Assembly: GCF_001598355.1 (NCBI RefSeq)
Contig: NZ_BCYU01000045.1
Location: 1 to 38,252 of the forward strand
Length of the DNA: 38,252 nucleotides
Source of the DNA: Sphingomonas asaccharolytica NBRC 15499
GTDB taxonomy: Bacteria; Pseudomonadota; Alphaproteobacteria; Sphingomonadales; Sphingomonadaceae
Direction of reading: 5' to 3'
Shown here in pieces: positions 8,501 to 15,895 of the stretch. Under the pieces are notes generated by a model. The model was not told the origin of the DNA and searched no databases. It saw only the letters and a list, made by a program, of their open reading frames with translations. The translations under genes and the position numbers were made by a program. Each line of letters opens with the position of its first letter. Position 1 is the first letter of the stretch.

Positions 8501-9763
8501 ACAAACGGGCTCAACCAGTACACTGCCTCGGGCAGCACGAGCCTGGGCTATGACGGGCGGGGCAATCTCAACGTTTCTGACAGCTCAACCTTTGGCTATG
8601 ACGCAGTTAACCACCTCGTTTCGACGAACCTTGCAGCCAGCGTTCTGGAATATGGCTCGTTGGACGAGTTGCAGGGGTACAACCTCTCTTCCACCTATCC
8701 TCGGTTCGCCAGCGATGGTGGCAATATCATCGGGGAATATCTGTGGGGAGCGCCGTCTACTCTGCAACGCCGGTACGTCTACGGTGCTGGCACGGACGAG
8801 CCGTTGGTCTGGTACGAAGGCTCCGGCACGACCGACAGGCGTTGGCTGGTGGCCGACGAGCGCGGCTCGGTGGTCGCGGTGACTAATGCTAGTGGCAGCG
8901 CCACCGACATCAATACGTATGACGAATACGGCATCCACGGCGGCAACAATCAGGGGCGGTTCCAATATACCGGACAAGCCTGGCTGCAGGAACTTGGGCT
9001 CTCTTATCATAAAGCGCGGATGTATTCGCCGACGCTTGGGCGGTTCATGCAGACCGATCCGATCGGTTATGCCGATGGGATGAACTGGTACAATTATGTG
9101 GACGGCGATCCAGTCAATGCCACAGACCCAACGGGCTTTTATAACTGCGAGAGGGACTTCCATAGGGTTACGATCGTTCCTGAGCAGCATATCACTCATT
9201 CGGATGGTACTATTGAAATTATCGGCGCCCAATGTGGAGGGCCCGAAAATCTTGTTCAATCCGGCGGCGGATCAGTTGGTGGAGGGGGGCCAGGCGGCAG
9301 CGGTGGAAAAGGACCAGCATCAGACCTGTCGACCGACAATGTACAATGTCCGCCTGCACGTCCGAGTTTGCGGTTGCCGGACTTCATAGCGATCAGTGGA
9401 TCTATACCAATACCTAATCCGCTGACCGGCCCCTTTGTTGGTCCGGGGATTTCACTTACAGCAGACCGATACGGAAACGACTATTTCTCTCTAAGCCTTG
9501 TAGGGGGCGGACCCACTGCTCTTGGAGGCAGCGCGATGGCTGGTTGGGTCAACGGTACAGTGTTGAGACCAAGCGAATCGCAACTAGGTAGTATTCTCTC
9601 AGGTTGGGGATTAGACGTTTGCGGAGGTTTTGTGGGTGGTATCTGCCAAGGAGGAAATTCATCCGGAGAAACTGTTAGGCTGGGGGCTACGACACCAGGA
9701 GCTGCGGCGAGCGTAGGTTATACCTGGAAAATAGCGAGATTAACTCCTGCTTGGTGTATGTGA
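5543..9763 (+). CDS. Exported RHS/YD-repeat protein with variable C-terminal tip
   Basis: The 1406-aa protein starts with a signal peptide (hydrophobic LSVSTILCSGLAAPAFA, cleavage after FAQ). It continues with an N-terminal domain whose DNA is AT-rich around 5940-6300, then with some twenty YD repeats (TYDTSGRLTEV, YDARGNVT, YTYDGFDRLW, YQYDAAGNRTRV and so on). The RHS-associated core follows (YHKARMYSPTLGRFMQTDPIG … DPTG, ending near residue 1198). The last ~208 residues are a Gly-rich tip of no recognised family, again AT-richer. RHS shells of this kind enclose a C-terminal cargo that is often toxic. No PAAR or VgrG domain is present, so Sec export rather than T6SS loading is likely. I see no toxin catalytic motif in the tip. 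A small membrane protein starts 4 bp downstream. Confidence 0.93.
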   Translation: MTTSTSVERGRVRARRVILSVSTILCSGLAAPAFAQSAPPPYVDVDKNGVDLVSGNYVTTLTEGTIGSGEGAVSVQRSTTGSSNWVGNWSGGLLFQTVGSTTTAYAIFGSIADDFSVSGSAYTSKKGNGATLVAAGAGYLYTAADGTKINYTTISNKKPTLGLPVKGFACSAYANFTCAIPISVTKPNGMTFTINWTYTGTSFAYYRFLGVTSSSGYGFTIHYLSDIGGGASPPPTDWYKKTNITFSNTNNPPASPPVVTYPTPASDYPDFTDPAGRAWHFGGSNGAPLTSIQRPGASTASTTISYSGAPVWVSSITIDGVTTNYSRVVAGSVATTTITDALSNQMIAEADLTVGRVTKLTEVRAAGNRVTTFTYDTSGRLTEVAYPEGNKVQYIYDARGNVTTTTLKAKPSVGGTDIVTTAAFDTTCTNVVKCNQPNSTTDAKLNQTDYTYDTTTGQLTSVTAPAATAGANRPQTRYNYTATGGVSMLTGISQCQTGASCTGTADEMKTTIGYNANLLPNSISKGAGDNSLTATTTATYDAVGNLLTVDGPLSGSDDTVTYRYDADRERVGAISPDPDGAGALKRRAIRTTYNNDGQPTLAEAGTVNGTADTDWSAFVSLQQQATTYDVNARKATDSISGGGTTYSLTQYSYDADGRLDCTAVRMKPSTYGSLPSACTATTGTGDADRITKMAYDNAGRTTKTTSAYGTADASDDVTTTYSDNGKVATATDANGNKTTYTYDGFDRLWKTNYPSPTKGSGTSSVTDYEQFTYDANGNITNKRLRDGGTIALGIDNLNRVTSRTENGSLSRQYGYNLFSELTGASWAGGGSPETLTYDALGRLTSRAEPYTTLTYQYDAAGNRTRVTWPDGLYIGYNYDPLNEMTTVVENGSTTLATYGYDDQGRRTSLTRGNGTASYYSYDGASRLMCLRLDLAGGGTLDCTPTASGQDNATTFGYNPAGQIVSRTSANTAYAWTGSATVNRPYPTNGLNQYTASGSTSLGYDGRGNLNVSDSSTFGYDAVNHLVSTNLAASVLEYGSLDELQGYNLSSTYPRFASDGGNIIGEYLWGAPSTLQRRYVYGAGTDEPLVWYEGSGTTDRRWLVADERGSVVAVTNASGSATDINTYDEYGIHGGNNQGRFQYTGQAWLQELGLSYHKARMYSPTLGRFMQTDPIGYADGMNWYNYVDGDPVNATDPTGFYNCERDFHRVTIVPEQHITHSDGTIEIIGAQCGGPENLVQSGGGSVGGGGPGGSGGKGPASDLSTDNVQCPPARPSLRLPDFIAISGSIPIPNPLTGPFVGPGISLTADRYGNDYFSLSLVGGGPTALGGSAMAGWVNGTVLRPSESQLGSILSGWGLDVCGGFVGGICQGGNSSGETVRLGATTPGAAASVGYTWKIARLTPAWCM

Positions 9764-9767
9764 TCCT

Positions 9768-10004
9768 ATGGAAAAAATTCATTTCTACGGGGCCTTGGCT
9801 ATATTGGGTTGTTTTGGCTCTGCGCTGGCCTTTTCTTCTAAAAGAATTGTCTCGCTATTGTCTCTGTCGATGAAAAAGTATCGATCATCGGCGCCGTTCT
9901 CTAAATTTGTGGAATCCCGATCCTATATTTATTCTCTAACGATAGTCGGATATTTAATAATGGCGGTTGCGGTGATACTAGCGATGTCTCCTTTGTTTTC
10001 GTAA
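9768..10004 (+). CDS. Small two-helix membrane protein, candidate immunity protein
   Basis: This 78-aa protein has two hydrophobic segments, FYGALAILGCFGSALAF (about 6-22) and SLTIVGYLIMAVAVILAM (about 56-73), separated by a basic loop (SMKKYRSS). It starts 4 bp after the RHS stop, so translation is likely coupled. The DNA is AT-rich like the RHS tip and unlike the flanking core genes. No family is recognised. Position directly behind an RHS tip is where immunity genes normally lie, and membrane immunity proteins are known in polymorphic toxin systems. That role is inferred from position only. Confidence 0.6.
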   Translation: MEKIHFYGALAILGCFGSALAFSSKRIVSLLSLSMKKYRSSAPFSKFVESRSYIYSLTIVGYLIMAVAVILAMSPLFS

Positions 10005-10130
10005 TTGCGCGTTTAAGGCCGGGGTAGAGGTGCCATATTGAAGAGTAAGGGCGGCTGACCAATCTGCCAAGAATGGGGGCAGGGTTAGGGAAGAGCCAAT
10101 CTCAGGGAGCAGAGGGGAAGGGCCACAAGG

Positions 10131-10391
10131 CTTTTATTCGCCGCTTTTGCACTGGTCGCTCTGACGGCCTCGGCCACGGCAGATGCACGTCAGCATTCTC
10201 GATACAGCTACGGCCCAGTCGGTTCGTCAGAATATTATACGGCCCGCAGCGGCCATCGCGTGCACCGCCCGACGCAGGCCGCGCGCGGGCGCGCAGGCGC
10301 CAGCGCGAAGTGCCGCGACGGCTCGTGGAGCTTCAGCGAAAGCCGTCGGGGTACGTGTTCCTGGCATGGCGGTGTCGCGCGTTGGCTTTGA
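10131..10391 (+). pseudogene. DUF3761 exported protein lacking a start codon
   Basis: The frame reads a hydrophobic export-like segment (LLFAAFALVALTASATADA), a Tyr/Ser/Arg linker, and then a clear DUF3761 C-terminus: KCRDGSWSFSESRRGTCS followed by WHGGVARWL and TGA at 10389. This Cys-bearing motif with HGGV is the family hallmark. The frame is open back to a TAG at 10086, but no ATG, GTG or TTG occurs before the signal segment. An SD-like AGAGGGGAAGGG lies at 10111-10122. The start appears to have been lost by point mutation or indel, or a sequencing error hides it. The function of DUF3761 is unknown. The ATGs at 10073 and 10183 are in other phases. Confidence 0.65.
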
Positions 10392-10497
10392 GCGTCTCAA
10401 TCCCGGCCGGTCGCGCCTGTGGGCTGCTCCAAGGAAGCATGCGCTCTACTGACGCGTTCGAGCTACGCGGCTCTTAGTTTGTGCGGGAGGGAGAGAT

Positions 10498-10812
10498 ATG
10501 ATCAGTCTGACGATGATGTTGGGAAGCCTCGTGTTTCTAAACGGCTGGGAACTCAACGCCAAATGCAGAAGCAGGAATGCGACGGAACAAGGCATCTGCG
10601 GAGGCTACATCATCGGCGTCTCAGATACGTTCAACAAGTTGCTGTCGATGAAAGTGATCAAGTCGGTCATTTGTTTGCCGACAAGCGCGACCCAGATTCA
10701 GATCATCGACGCCACCGTCAAATATATTCGCGACAATGCAGATACAGTCGGTTCTGACGCGAGCGTGGTCGTGTCAGCGGAATTACGGTGCCACTTTACT
10801 AAATACACTTAA
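10498..10812 (+). CDS. Rap1a/Tai-family immunity-like exported protein
   Basis: This 104-aa protein fits the Rap1a/Tai family, whose founding members neutralise Tae peptidoglycan amidases in the periplasm. Many relatives in alphaproteobacteria have no known role. The family pattern is visible: WELNAKC (Cys23), GICGGYIIGVSDTF (Cys34), ICLPTSATQIQIIDATVKYI (Cys59), and AELRC near the end (Cys98). These four cysteines could make two disulfides. GGGAGGGAGAG lies just before the ATG. The N-terminal hydrophobic segment is short and lacks basic residues, so the signal peptide looks weak or truncated. It closes the RHS island. No Tae-like effector is in the window. Confidence 0.75.
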   Translation: MISLTMMLGSLVFLNGWELNAKCRSRNATEQGICGGYIIGVSDTFNKLLSMKVIKSVICLPTSATQIQIIDATVKYIRDNADTVGSDASVVVSAELRCHFTKYT

Positions 10813-10827
10813 CTAGCGACCACGCTC
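10761..10827. terminator. Inverted repeat between convergent genes
   Basis: GAGCGTGGTCG at 10761-10771 is exactly complementary to CGACCACGCTC at 10817-10827. The arms span the end of the Rap1a-like gene and the last bases of astD on the other strand. The 45-nt loop is long for an intrinsic terminator, so a weak bidirectional terminator is only one option. Confidence 0.3.
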
Positions 10828-12238
10828 ACTCCTCGCGCAACCCCACCGCGATCGACGCGCGCGCCTGGTCCGCCTCGTTCGACACCACCGGATACGCGCA
10901 ATAATCCGCCGCATAATAAGCGCTCGGCCGGTGGTTGCCGCTCCACCCCACACCCCCGAACGGCGCCGCCGAACTCGCCCCATTCGTCGGCCGGTTCCAG
11001 TTGACGATCCCCGCGCGCGCGTTCGCCCAGAAGCGGTTGTAGAGGTCGGGGTTCTGGCTGATCAGGCTGGCGGACAGGCCGTAGCGCGTGTTGTTCGCCT
11101 CCGCGATTGCCTCGTCGAAATCGGTCGTGCGGATCACCTGGAGGATCGGGCCGAATAATTCGATGTCGGGGCGGTCCTTCATGTCGGTCGCGTCCAGGAT
11201 GCCCGGGGTCAGGAATGGTTTGTCGTCGAACGGGCGCTCCATGTGCCGCAAGGGCCGGCCACCGCGCATCATCAGTTCGAGAAAGCTCTCGGTGAGCAGA
11301 TCGGCGACCTCATTGTCGATCACCGGGCCCATGAAGGGCTGCGGGTCGGCGTGCGGATCGCCGACGATCAACCGGCCGGTGAGCTTGAGCAGCTCGGCCA
11401 TTAGCGGCTCGTACAATGCCTCGTCGACGATCAGCCGGCGGGCGGCGGTGCAGCGCTGGCCCGCGGTGGTGAAGGCGGACTGGATGATCACGATCGCCGC
11501 GGCGTAGAGATCGGGCGTGTCCCACACGATGATCGGGTTGTTGCCGCCCATTTCGAGCGCGAGGATCTTTTCGGGACGGTCGGCGAATTGGCGGTTGAGC
11601 GCGATGCCGGTGCGCGCCGATCCGGTGAACAACAGGCCGTCGATACCGTCATGCCCGGCCAGCGCCTTGCCCTCGGCCGGGCCGCCGATCAGCAATCGCG
11701 CGCAGCCCTGGGGTACGCCTGCCTCGTGCAGGCAATCGATCATGAAGGCGCCCGTCGCGGGCGTCTTTTCCGACGGCTTGAACACCACCGCATTGCCCGC
11801 GATCAGCGCGGGGACGATGTGGCCGTTGGGCAGGTGGGCGGGGAAATTGTACGGCCCCAGCACCGCGAGCACGCCATGCGGCTTGTGGCGCAGCGCCATG
11901 CGGCTGCCCATCGGGGAATCGAGCTGGCGCTGGCCGGTGCGCTCGGCAAAGGCGCCGGCCGAAATGTCGACCTTGGCGATCACCGAATCGACCTCGGTCT
12001 TGGCTTCCCATAGCGGCTTGCCGGTCTCGCGCGCGATCAGGTCGGTAAAGGCATCGGTGCGCGCGCGGACGACATTGGCATAGCGGCGCAAGGTCTCGAT
12101 GCGGAAGGTGACCGGCTTGGCTGCCCATTCGGCCCAGCTCTCGCGCGCGGCCGCCACTTCGCTATCGGCATCGCCGATCGCGTGGCGCCACAGCAAGACG
12201 CCGGTCGCCGGTTCGTAGGAAAGGAGTTCATCCGACAT
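10826..12238 (-). CDS. astD: N-succinylglutamate 5-semialdehyde dehydrogenase
   Basis: The 470-aa NAD-dependent aldehyde dehydrogenase oxidises succinylglutamate semialdehyde to succinylglutamate, the fourth step of the arginine succinyltransferase (AST) pathway. ALDH features are Asn131 in GPYNFPAH, general base Glu229 in ALEMGGNNP, and catalytic Cys263 in TAGQRCTAARR. The AstD wording (NNPIIVWD, GVPQGCARLLIGG) separates it from other ALDHs. The start at 12238 is 12 bp from the selO stop, so the two genes are probably one transcript. The astA, astB, astC and astE genes are not next to it, so the pathway must be completed elsewhere or the enzyme may serve a different semialdehyde. Confidence 0.9.
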   Translation of the reverse strand: MSDELLSYEPATGVLLWRHAIGDADSEVAAARESWAEWAAKPVTFRIETLRRYANVVRARTDAFTDLIARETGKPLWEAKTEVDSVIAKVDISAGAFAERTGQRQLDSPMGSRMALRHKPHGVLAVLGPYNFPAHLPNGHIVPALIAGNAVVFKPSEKTPATGAFMIDCLHEAGVPQGCARLLIGGPAEGKALAGHDGIDGLLFTGSARTGIALNRQFADRPEKILALEMGGNNPIIVWDTPDLYAAAIVIIQSAFTTAGQRCTAARRLIVDEALYEPLMAELLKLTGRLIVGDPHADPQPFMGPVIDNEVADLLTESFLELMMRGGRPLRHMERPFDDKPFLTPGILDATDMKDRPDIELFGPILQVIRTTDFDEAIAEANNTRYGLSASLISQNPDLYNRFWANARAGIVNWNRPTNGASSAAPFGGVGWSGNHRPSAYYAADYCAYPVVSNEADQARASIAVGLREE

Positions 12239-12250
12239 CGATCACGGTCC

Positions 12251-13648
12251 CTAGCCGTTCGCCGCGGCCGCCGCCAGCGGCTCGCCCGCCAACGCCAGAC
12301 CCATTTCGCGTATCGCGGCGACCTTGGCGTAGAGCGGCGCCCAATCGTCCCGTTCGTCGACTGCCGACCAGATCGTCTCGACCTCGTCGATCAGCATCGA
12401 ACAGGGTTCGCCCGACCAGTAAGGATGCGAACGGTCGGACCGGGGCGCGTAGGCGGCTAGGGCATTGCGGACCTCGTCCCATGCCTGGCCATAGCTGTCG
12501 GGCAATTGGCCGCCGAAGGCGTCGAAGAAGAAGCGGTCGATCCCGGTCGCGGTGGCGCGCAATACCGGCTCGATCGTCCGGACCAGCGCGCGGTCGCTGT
12601 CGGGATCGCGCGGGGTCAGGCCGAGCCGCCACAGGATCGCGTCGCTGACCGCGCGCTGATAGCGGTCGCCGAACGTGTCGAGCACCGCGATCAGCGGCTC
12701 GGCGTCGCAGATCGGGCGGAGCGCGACCGCCAGTTGCATCGCGTCCCAATGGATTGCTTCCGGCTGGCGGCCGAATGCGTAGAGCCCAGCATGGTCGAAA
12801 TAGGCGGCGGTGAAGCCTGGATCCCAAGTCGGGGTGAAGCGCCACGGTCCATAATCGAAGCTTTCGCCGGTGACGTTGATATTGTCCGAATTGAGCACGC
12901 CATGGACGAAGCCCGCCGCCATGTATCTGCCGGCGAGCGTCGCCGTCCGGCCAACCACCAGATCGAGCAGACGGACCGGGGCATCGTCGCCGGGCTTTTC
13001 GCCGTACAGCCGGAGCAGCGCATAGCCGGTCAGCGCGCGCAGTGCCGCTTCGTCGCGGAAATAGGCCAGCCGCTGGAACGTGCCGATGCGGACATGGCTG
13101 TGGCTGAGCCGCACCAGCACCGCGGACCGCGTGGGAGAGGGCTCGTCGTTGCGTTCCAGCGCTTCGCCGGTTTCGATCAGCGAGAAGGTGCGCGAGGTGG
13201 GGACGCCGAGCGCCTCGAGCATCTCGGTCGCCAGGATTTCGCGTATCCCGCCCTTTAGCGTCAGCCGTCCATCGCCGAACCGGCTATACGGTGTCTGGCC
13301 GGATCCCTTGGTGCCCAGGTCCATCAATCGACCGTCCGTGCCCAGCATCTGCGCGAACAGGAATCCGCGGCCGTCGCCGATATCCGGATTGTAGTTGCGG
13401 AACTGGTGGCCGTGATAGCGCAGCGCCAGCGGCTCGGGCAGCGAGCCCGACAAGGGCGCGAACCGCCCGAAATGCGCGATCCACTCCTCGTCGGTCAGCG
13501 TCTCGAGCCCGACCTCAGCCGCGGCGCGATCGTTGCGATAGCGCAGGATCGTCTGGGGAAAATCGGCCGCGGGGACGCGATCGTAAAACGCATCCCCGAG
13601 ATCGAGGATTGCTGTTTCGGGGCGATAAGCTTGCGGTCGCGCGGTCAT
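12251..13648 (-). CDS. selO: Protein adenylyltransferase SelO (UPF0061)
   Basis: This 465-aa pseudokinase-fold enzyme transfers AMP from ATP to protein hydroxyls (AMPylation) and is linked to redox stress in the family. The hallmark segments are KGSGQTPYSRFGDGRLTLKGG (glycine loop and catalytic Lys/Arg), VRLSHSHVRIGTFQ, and VHGVLNSDNINVTGESFDYG (active-site Asn/Asp). The C-terminus has no visible Cys or selenocysteine near its end (…AAAANG), as in many bacterial forms. The ATG at 13648 (MTARPQAYRPE) is preferred over the upstream in-frame start, which adds 13 residues. It is divergent from the alpha/beta hydrolase gene across a 38-bp gap and leads into astD. Confidence 0.93.
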   Translation of the reverse strand: MTARPQAYRPETAILDLGDAFYDRVPAADFPQTILRYRNDRAAAEVGLETLTDEEWIAHFGRFAPLSGSLPEPLALRYHGHQFRNYNPDIGDGRGFLFAQMLGTDGRLMDLGTKGSGQTPYSRFGDGRLTLKGGIREILATEMLEALGVPTSRTFSLIETGEALERNDEPSPTRSAVLVRLSHSHVRIGTFQRLAYFRDEAALRALTGYALLRLYGEKPGDDAPVRLLDLVVGRTATLAGRYMAAGFVHGVLNSDNINVTGESFDYGPWRFTPTWDPGFTAAYFDHAGLYAFGRQPEAIHWDAMQLAVALRPICDAEPLIAVLDTFGDRYQRAVSDAILWRLGLTPRDPDSDRALVRTIEPVLRATATGIDRFFFDAFGGQLPDSYGQAWDEVRNALAAYAPRSDRSHPYWSGEPCSMLIDEVETIWSAVDERDDWAPLYAKVAAIREMGLALAGEPLAAAAANG

Positions 13649-13686
13649 GCGGCAATATGGGTGGACCGGCCGCGGGGACGCAACCA

Positions 13687-14574
13687 TTGTCAGCTTATGA
13701 AAATCGCTACTGGTGGTCCAACGACGAAGTGCGGCTGCATTGCCGGGACTATCCCGGGCGTGGCGGCGACGGTGGCGGGCGTCCGCCGATCGTCTGCCTC
13801 CCCGGCCTGACTCGCAACGCCCGTGATTTCGAGGACGTTGCCGAGCGGCTGTCTTCCGACTGGAGGGTGATTGTCGTCAATCTGCGGGGACGCGGCGAGA
13901 GCGGCTATGCCAAGGACCCGATGTCCTATGCGCCGCTGACCTATGTCCAGGACGTCGAGGCGCTGCTCGCCGAACTGGCGATCGACCGCTACGTCGCGTT
14001 CGGCACGTCGCTGGGCGGGATCGTCACCATGCTGCTGGCGGGCACCGGGCGCGAGAAATTGGCCGGCGTGCTGCTCAACGATGTCGGGCCGGAGATCGAG
14101 CCGGCGGGATTGGGGCGGATCCGATCCTATGTCGGCCGCGCCAATACTTGGCCGACCTGGATGCATGCGGCGCGCGGGGTTCAGGAAGCCAATGCCGACG
14201 TCTATCCGCACTATGGCATCGAAGAATGGCTGGCGATGGCCAAACGGCTGTATCGCCTGAACAGTTCGGGGCGGATCGTGCTCGATTACGACATGAAGAT
14301 CGCCGAGCCGTTCCGTGTCCCGGGAAACGAGGCTGGCCCCGATATGTGGCGGGCGCTCGACGCGCTGAAAGAGGTGCCGGCGCTGATCCTGCGCGGTGCC
14401 CGCTCGGACGTCCTGTCGGCGGCAACCGCCGAGAAGATGGCGGCGCGGCTCGATCACGCCGAACTGGTGACGGTGCCCGATGTCGGTCACACGCCGACAC
14501 TGATGGAGCCCGAAGCGATCGCTGCGATCGATCGCCTGCTCGACCGGGTGGCGAAGGAACCCGCCACGGCGTGA
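13687..14574 (+). CDS. Alpha/beta hydrolase
   Basis: The 295-aa protein has the alpha/beta-hydrolase fold: IVCLPGLTRNARDF (oxyanion region, 35-48), VVNLRGRGESGYA (63-75), nucleophile Ser108 in FGTSLGG, and catalytic His268 in DVGHTPTLMEPE. The acid is probably the Asp in GARSDVLS. The substrate cannot be assigned; esters, lactones or C-C bonds are all possible. The frame has no ATG in the right place. A TTG at 13687, preceded by GGGGACG, begins SAYENRYWW and is taken as the start. The next plus-strand gene begins 63 bp on. Confidence 0.85.
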   Translation: MSAYENRYWWSNDEVRLHCRDYPGRGGDGGGRPPIVCLPGLTRNARDFEDVAERLSSDWRVIVVNLRGRGESGYAKDPMSYAPLTYVQDVEALLAELAIDRYVAFGTSLGGIVTMLLAGTGREKLAGVLLNDVGPEIEPAGLGRIRSYVGRANTWPTWMHAARGVQEANADVYPHYGIEEWLAMAKRLYRLNSSGRIVLDYDMKIAEPFRVPGNEAGPDMWRALDALKEVPALILRGARSDVLSAATAEKMAARLDHAELVTVPDVGHTPTLMEPEAIAAIDRLLDRVAKEPATA

Positions 14575-14637
14575 CGCGTCTTTCCCGCTCACAGGGCCGA
14601 AACGTGCGACGATGACGCCACTGCTCAAGGGCGACGA

Positions 14638-15780
14638 ATGACCCCAATGTTCGATCAGATTATCTTCGACCCGCGCGACGTCGATCTCTCGAAGGGGCCG
14701 TTGGCGGGGCATATCGATGCCGAGACCTATTGTCTGGGCGCGTTCAACCCCGGCCTGACGCGGCTGCCCAACGGCAATCTGCTGATGATGGTGCGGATCG
14801 CCGAGGCGCTGAGGACGCCGATCGTCGACCAGAAGATCCATTCGATCCGCTGGGTACCCAGCGACGGCACGGCTGCCGATGCCGGCAGATATTGCCTCGA
14901 TCCCTGGCCGTTGGAGATGGTCGATACCGCCGACCCGCGGAAATTCATGATGCGCGGCGGCGGGTGGAAAGTCATGGCGCTGACCAGTCTGTCCTGGCTG
15001 TTGCCGGTTGAACTCGATGCCGAGGGTCGGTCGGTGGTCGACGTCCATTATCGCCAGGCGATCGCGCCGCGCGCCTCCTACCAATGCTATGGCGTCGAGG
15101 ACGCTCGGATCAGCCGGATGGACAATCGCTGGTTGATGACGACCTGCTCTGTCAGTCCGGAGCGGCATTCGACCACGCTCTATTCCTCCAACGACGCGCG
15201 CGACTGGCTGCTCGAAGGGATCGTGCTCGATCATCAGAACAAGGACATGCTGATCTTCGAAGACCAGATCGGCGCCAATTACTGGGCGCAAACGCGGCCG
15301 CTGGGAGACCTCTATTTCGCCTATCCACCGGGTAGCGAGTGGCGCGCGGGTCCGTCGATCAACCTCGCTACCTCGCCCGACGCACTCCATTGGAAGCCGC
15401 ACGAAAAGCCGGGCATTCGACCGCATGCGGCTACGCTGGCGACCGCGCGCATGGGCGGGGGGACTCCGCCGGTGCTGACCGATCGCGGCTGGCTTTCCTT
15501 GTGGCACGGGGTCGAGCCTTATGGCGTGGTCGGCATCTATCGAACCTATTGGTCGCTGCTCGACGCGCGCGACCCATCGGTCACGATAGCGACCAGCGAT
15601 ACGCCGCTGTTGCAACCCGCGCCGCATCTGACCGATCCGATCAAGGACTTGATGTATCTGGACAACGTCGTCTTCACGACCGGCATTGCCGATGCCGGCG
15701 ATCATTTCGTCATCGCGAGCGGCGAGGCCGACCTCGCGTGCCGCATCACCCATGTGCCCAAGAGCGTGTTCGGTCTATAA
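14638..15780 (+). CDS. GH130-like glycosidase/phosphorylase
   Basis: The 380-aa protein resembles the five-bladed beta-propeller family GH130 (beta-mannoside phosphorylases and hydrolases). Visible blade motifs are AFNPGLTRLPNGNLLMMVRI (about 35-54), YGVEDARISRMDNRWLM and MGGGTPPVLTDRGWLSLWHG, the last resembling the GH130 phosphate/substrate loop (GxGxPP…GWLxxYHG). No signal peptide is present, so it is cytoplasmic. AAGGG precedes the ATG by about 6 bp. It is followed by palindromic repeats and a glycosyltransferase, suggesting mannose- or oligosaccharide-related metabolism. Phosphorylase versus hydrolase activity is not decided by what I can see. Confidence 0.75.
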   Translation: MTPMFDQIIFDPRDVDLSKGPLAGHIDAETYCLGAFNPGLTRLPNGNLLMMVRIAEALRTPIVDQKIHSIRWVPSDGTAADAGRYCLDPWPLEMVDTADPRKFMMRGGGWKVMALTSLSWLLPVELDAEGRSVVDVHYRQAIAPRASYQCYGVEDARISRMDNRWLMTTCSVSPERHSTTLYSSNDARDWLLEGIVLDHQNKDMLIFEDQIGANYWAQTRPLGDLYFAYPPGSEWRAGPSINLATSPDALHWKPHEKPGIRPHAATLATARMGGGTPPVLTDRGWLSLWHGVEPYGVVGIYRTYWSLLDARDPSVTIATSDTPLLQPAPHLTDPIKDLMYLDNVVFTTGIADAGDHFVIASGEADLACRITHVPKSVFGL

Positions 15781-15781
15781 T

Positions 15782-15883
15782 TCCCCTCCCGCTTGCGGGA
15801 GGAGTTAGGGGAGGGCATGTGCGACTCCCTACGCCGGGTCCAACAGACTCTCCTCCAACCCCTCCCGCAAGCGGGAGGGGAGT
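15782..15883. repeat. Pair of inverted palindromic REP-like units
   Basis: Two copies of a sphingomonad-type palindrome face each other across about 55 bp. The left unit has CCTCCCGC at 15785-15792 pairing with GCGGGAGG at 15795-15802. The right unit has CCCCTCCCGC at 15859-15868 pairing with GCGGGAGGGG at 15871-15880. The flanking AGTTAGGGGAGGG on the left is mirrored by a CTCCAACCCCTCCC segment on the right. The element fills the gap between the GH130-like and glycosyltransferase genes and ends just upstream of the latter's SD (AAGG at 15886-15889). Confidence 0.8.
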
Positions 15884-15895
15884 CCAAGGTTCGCC

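Noticed and set aside
6600..9130. Regular repeats suggesting a CRISPR or satellite array
   Set aside because: The periodicity is at protein level (YD repeats), and the DNA units differ in sequence and length.
10073..10477. Two ATG-started frames (10073 and 10183) over the DUF3761 region
   Set aside because: Both read Arg/Ala-rich nonsense. The third phase carries the signal-like segment and the DUF3761 motif.
13690..15753. 687-aa minus-strand open frame
   Set aside because: It lies antisense to the alpha/beta hydrolase and GH130-like genes, is rich in Arg/Asp/His low-complexity wording and has no domain. It is a GC-driven shadow.
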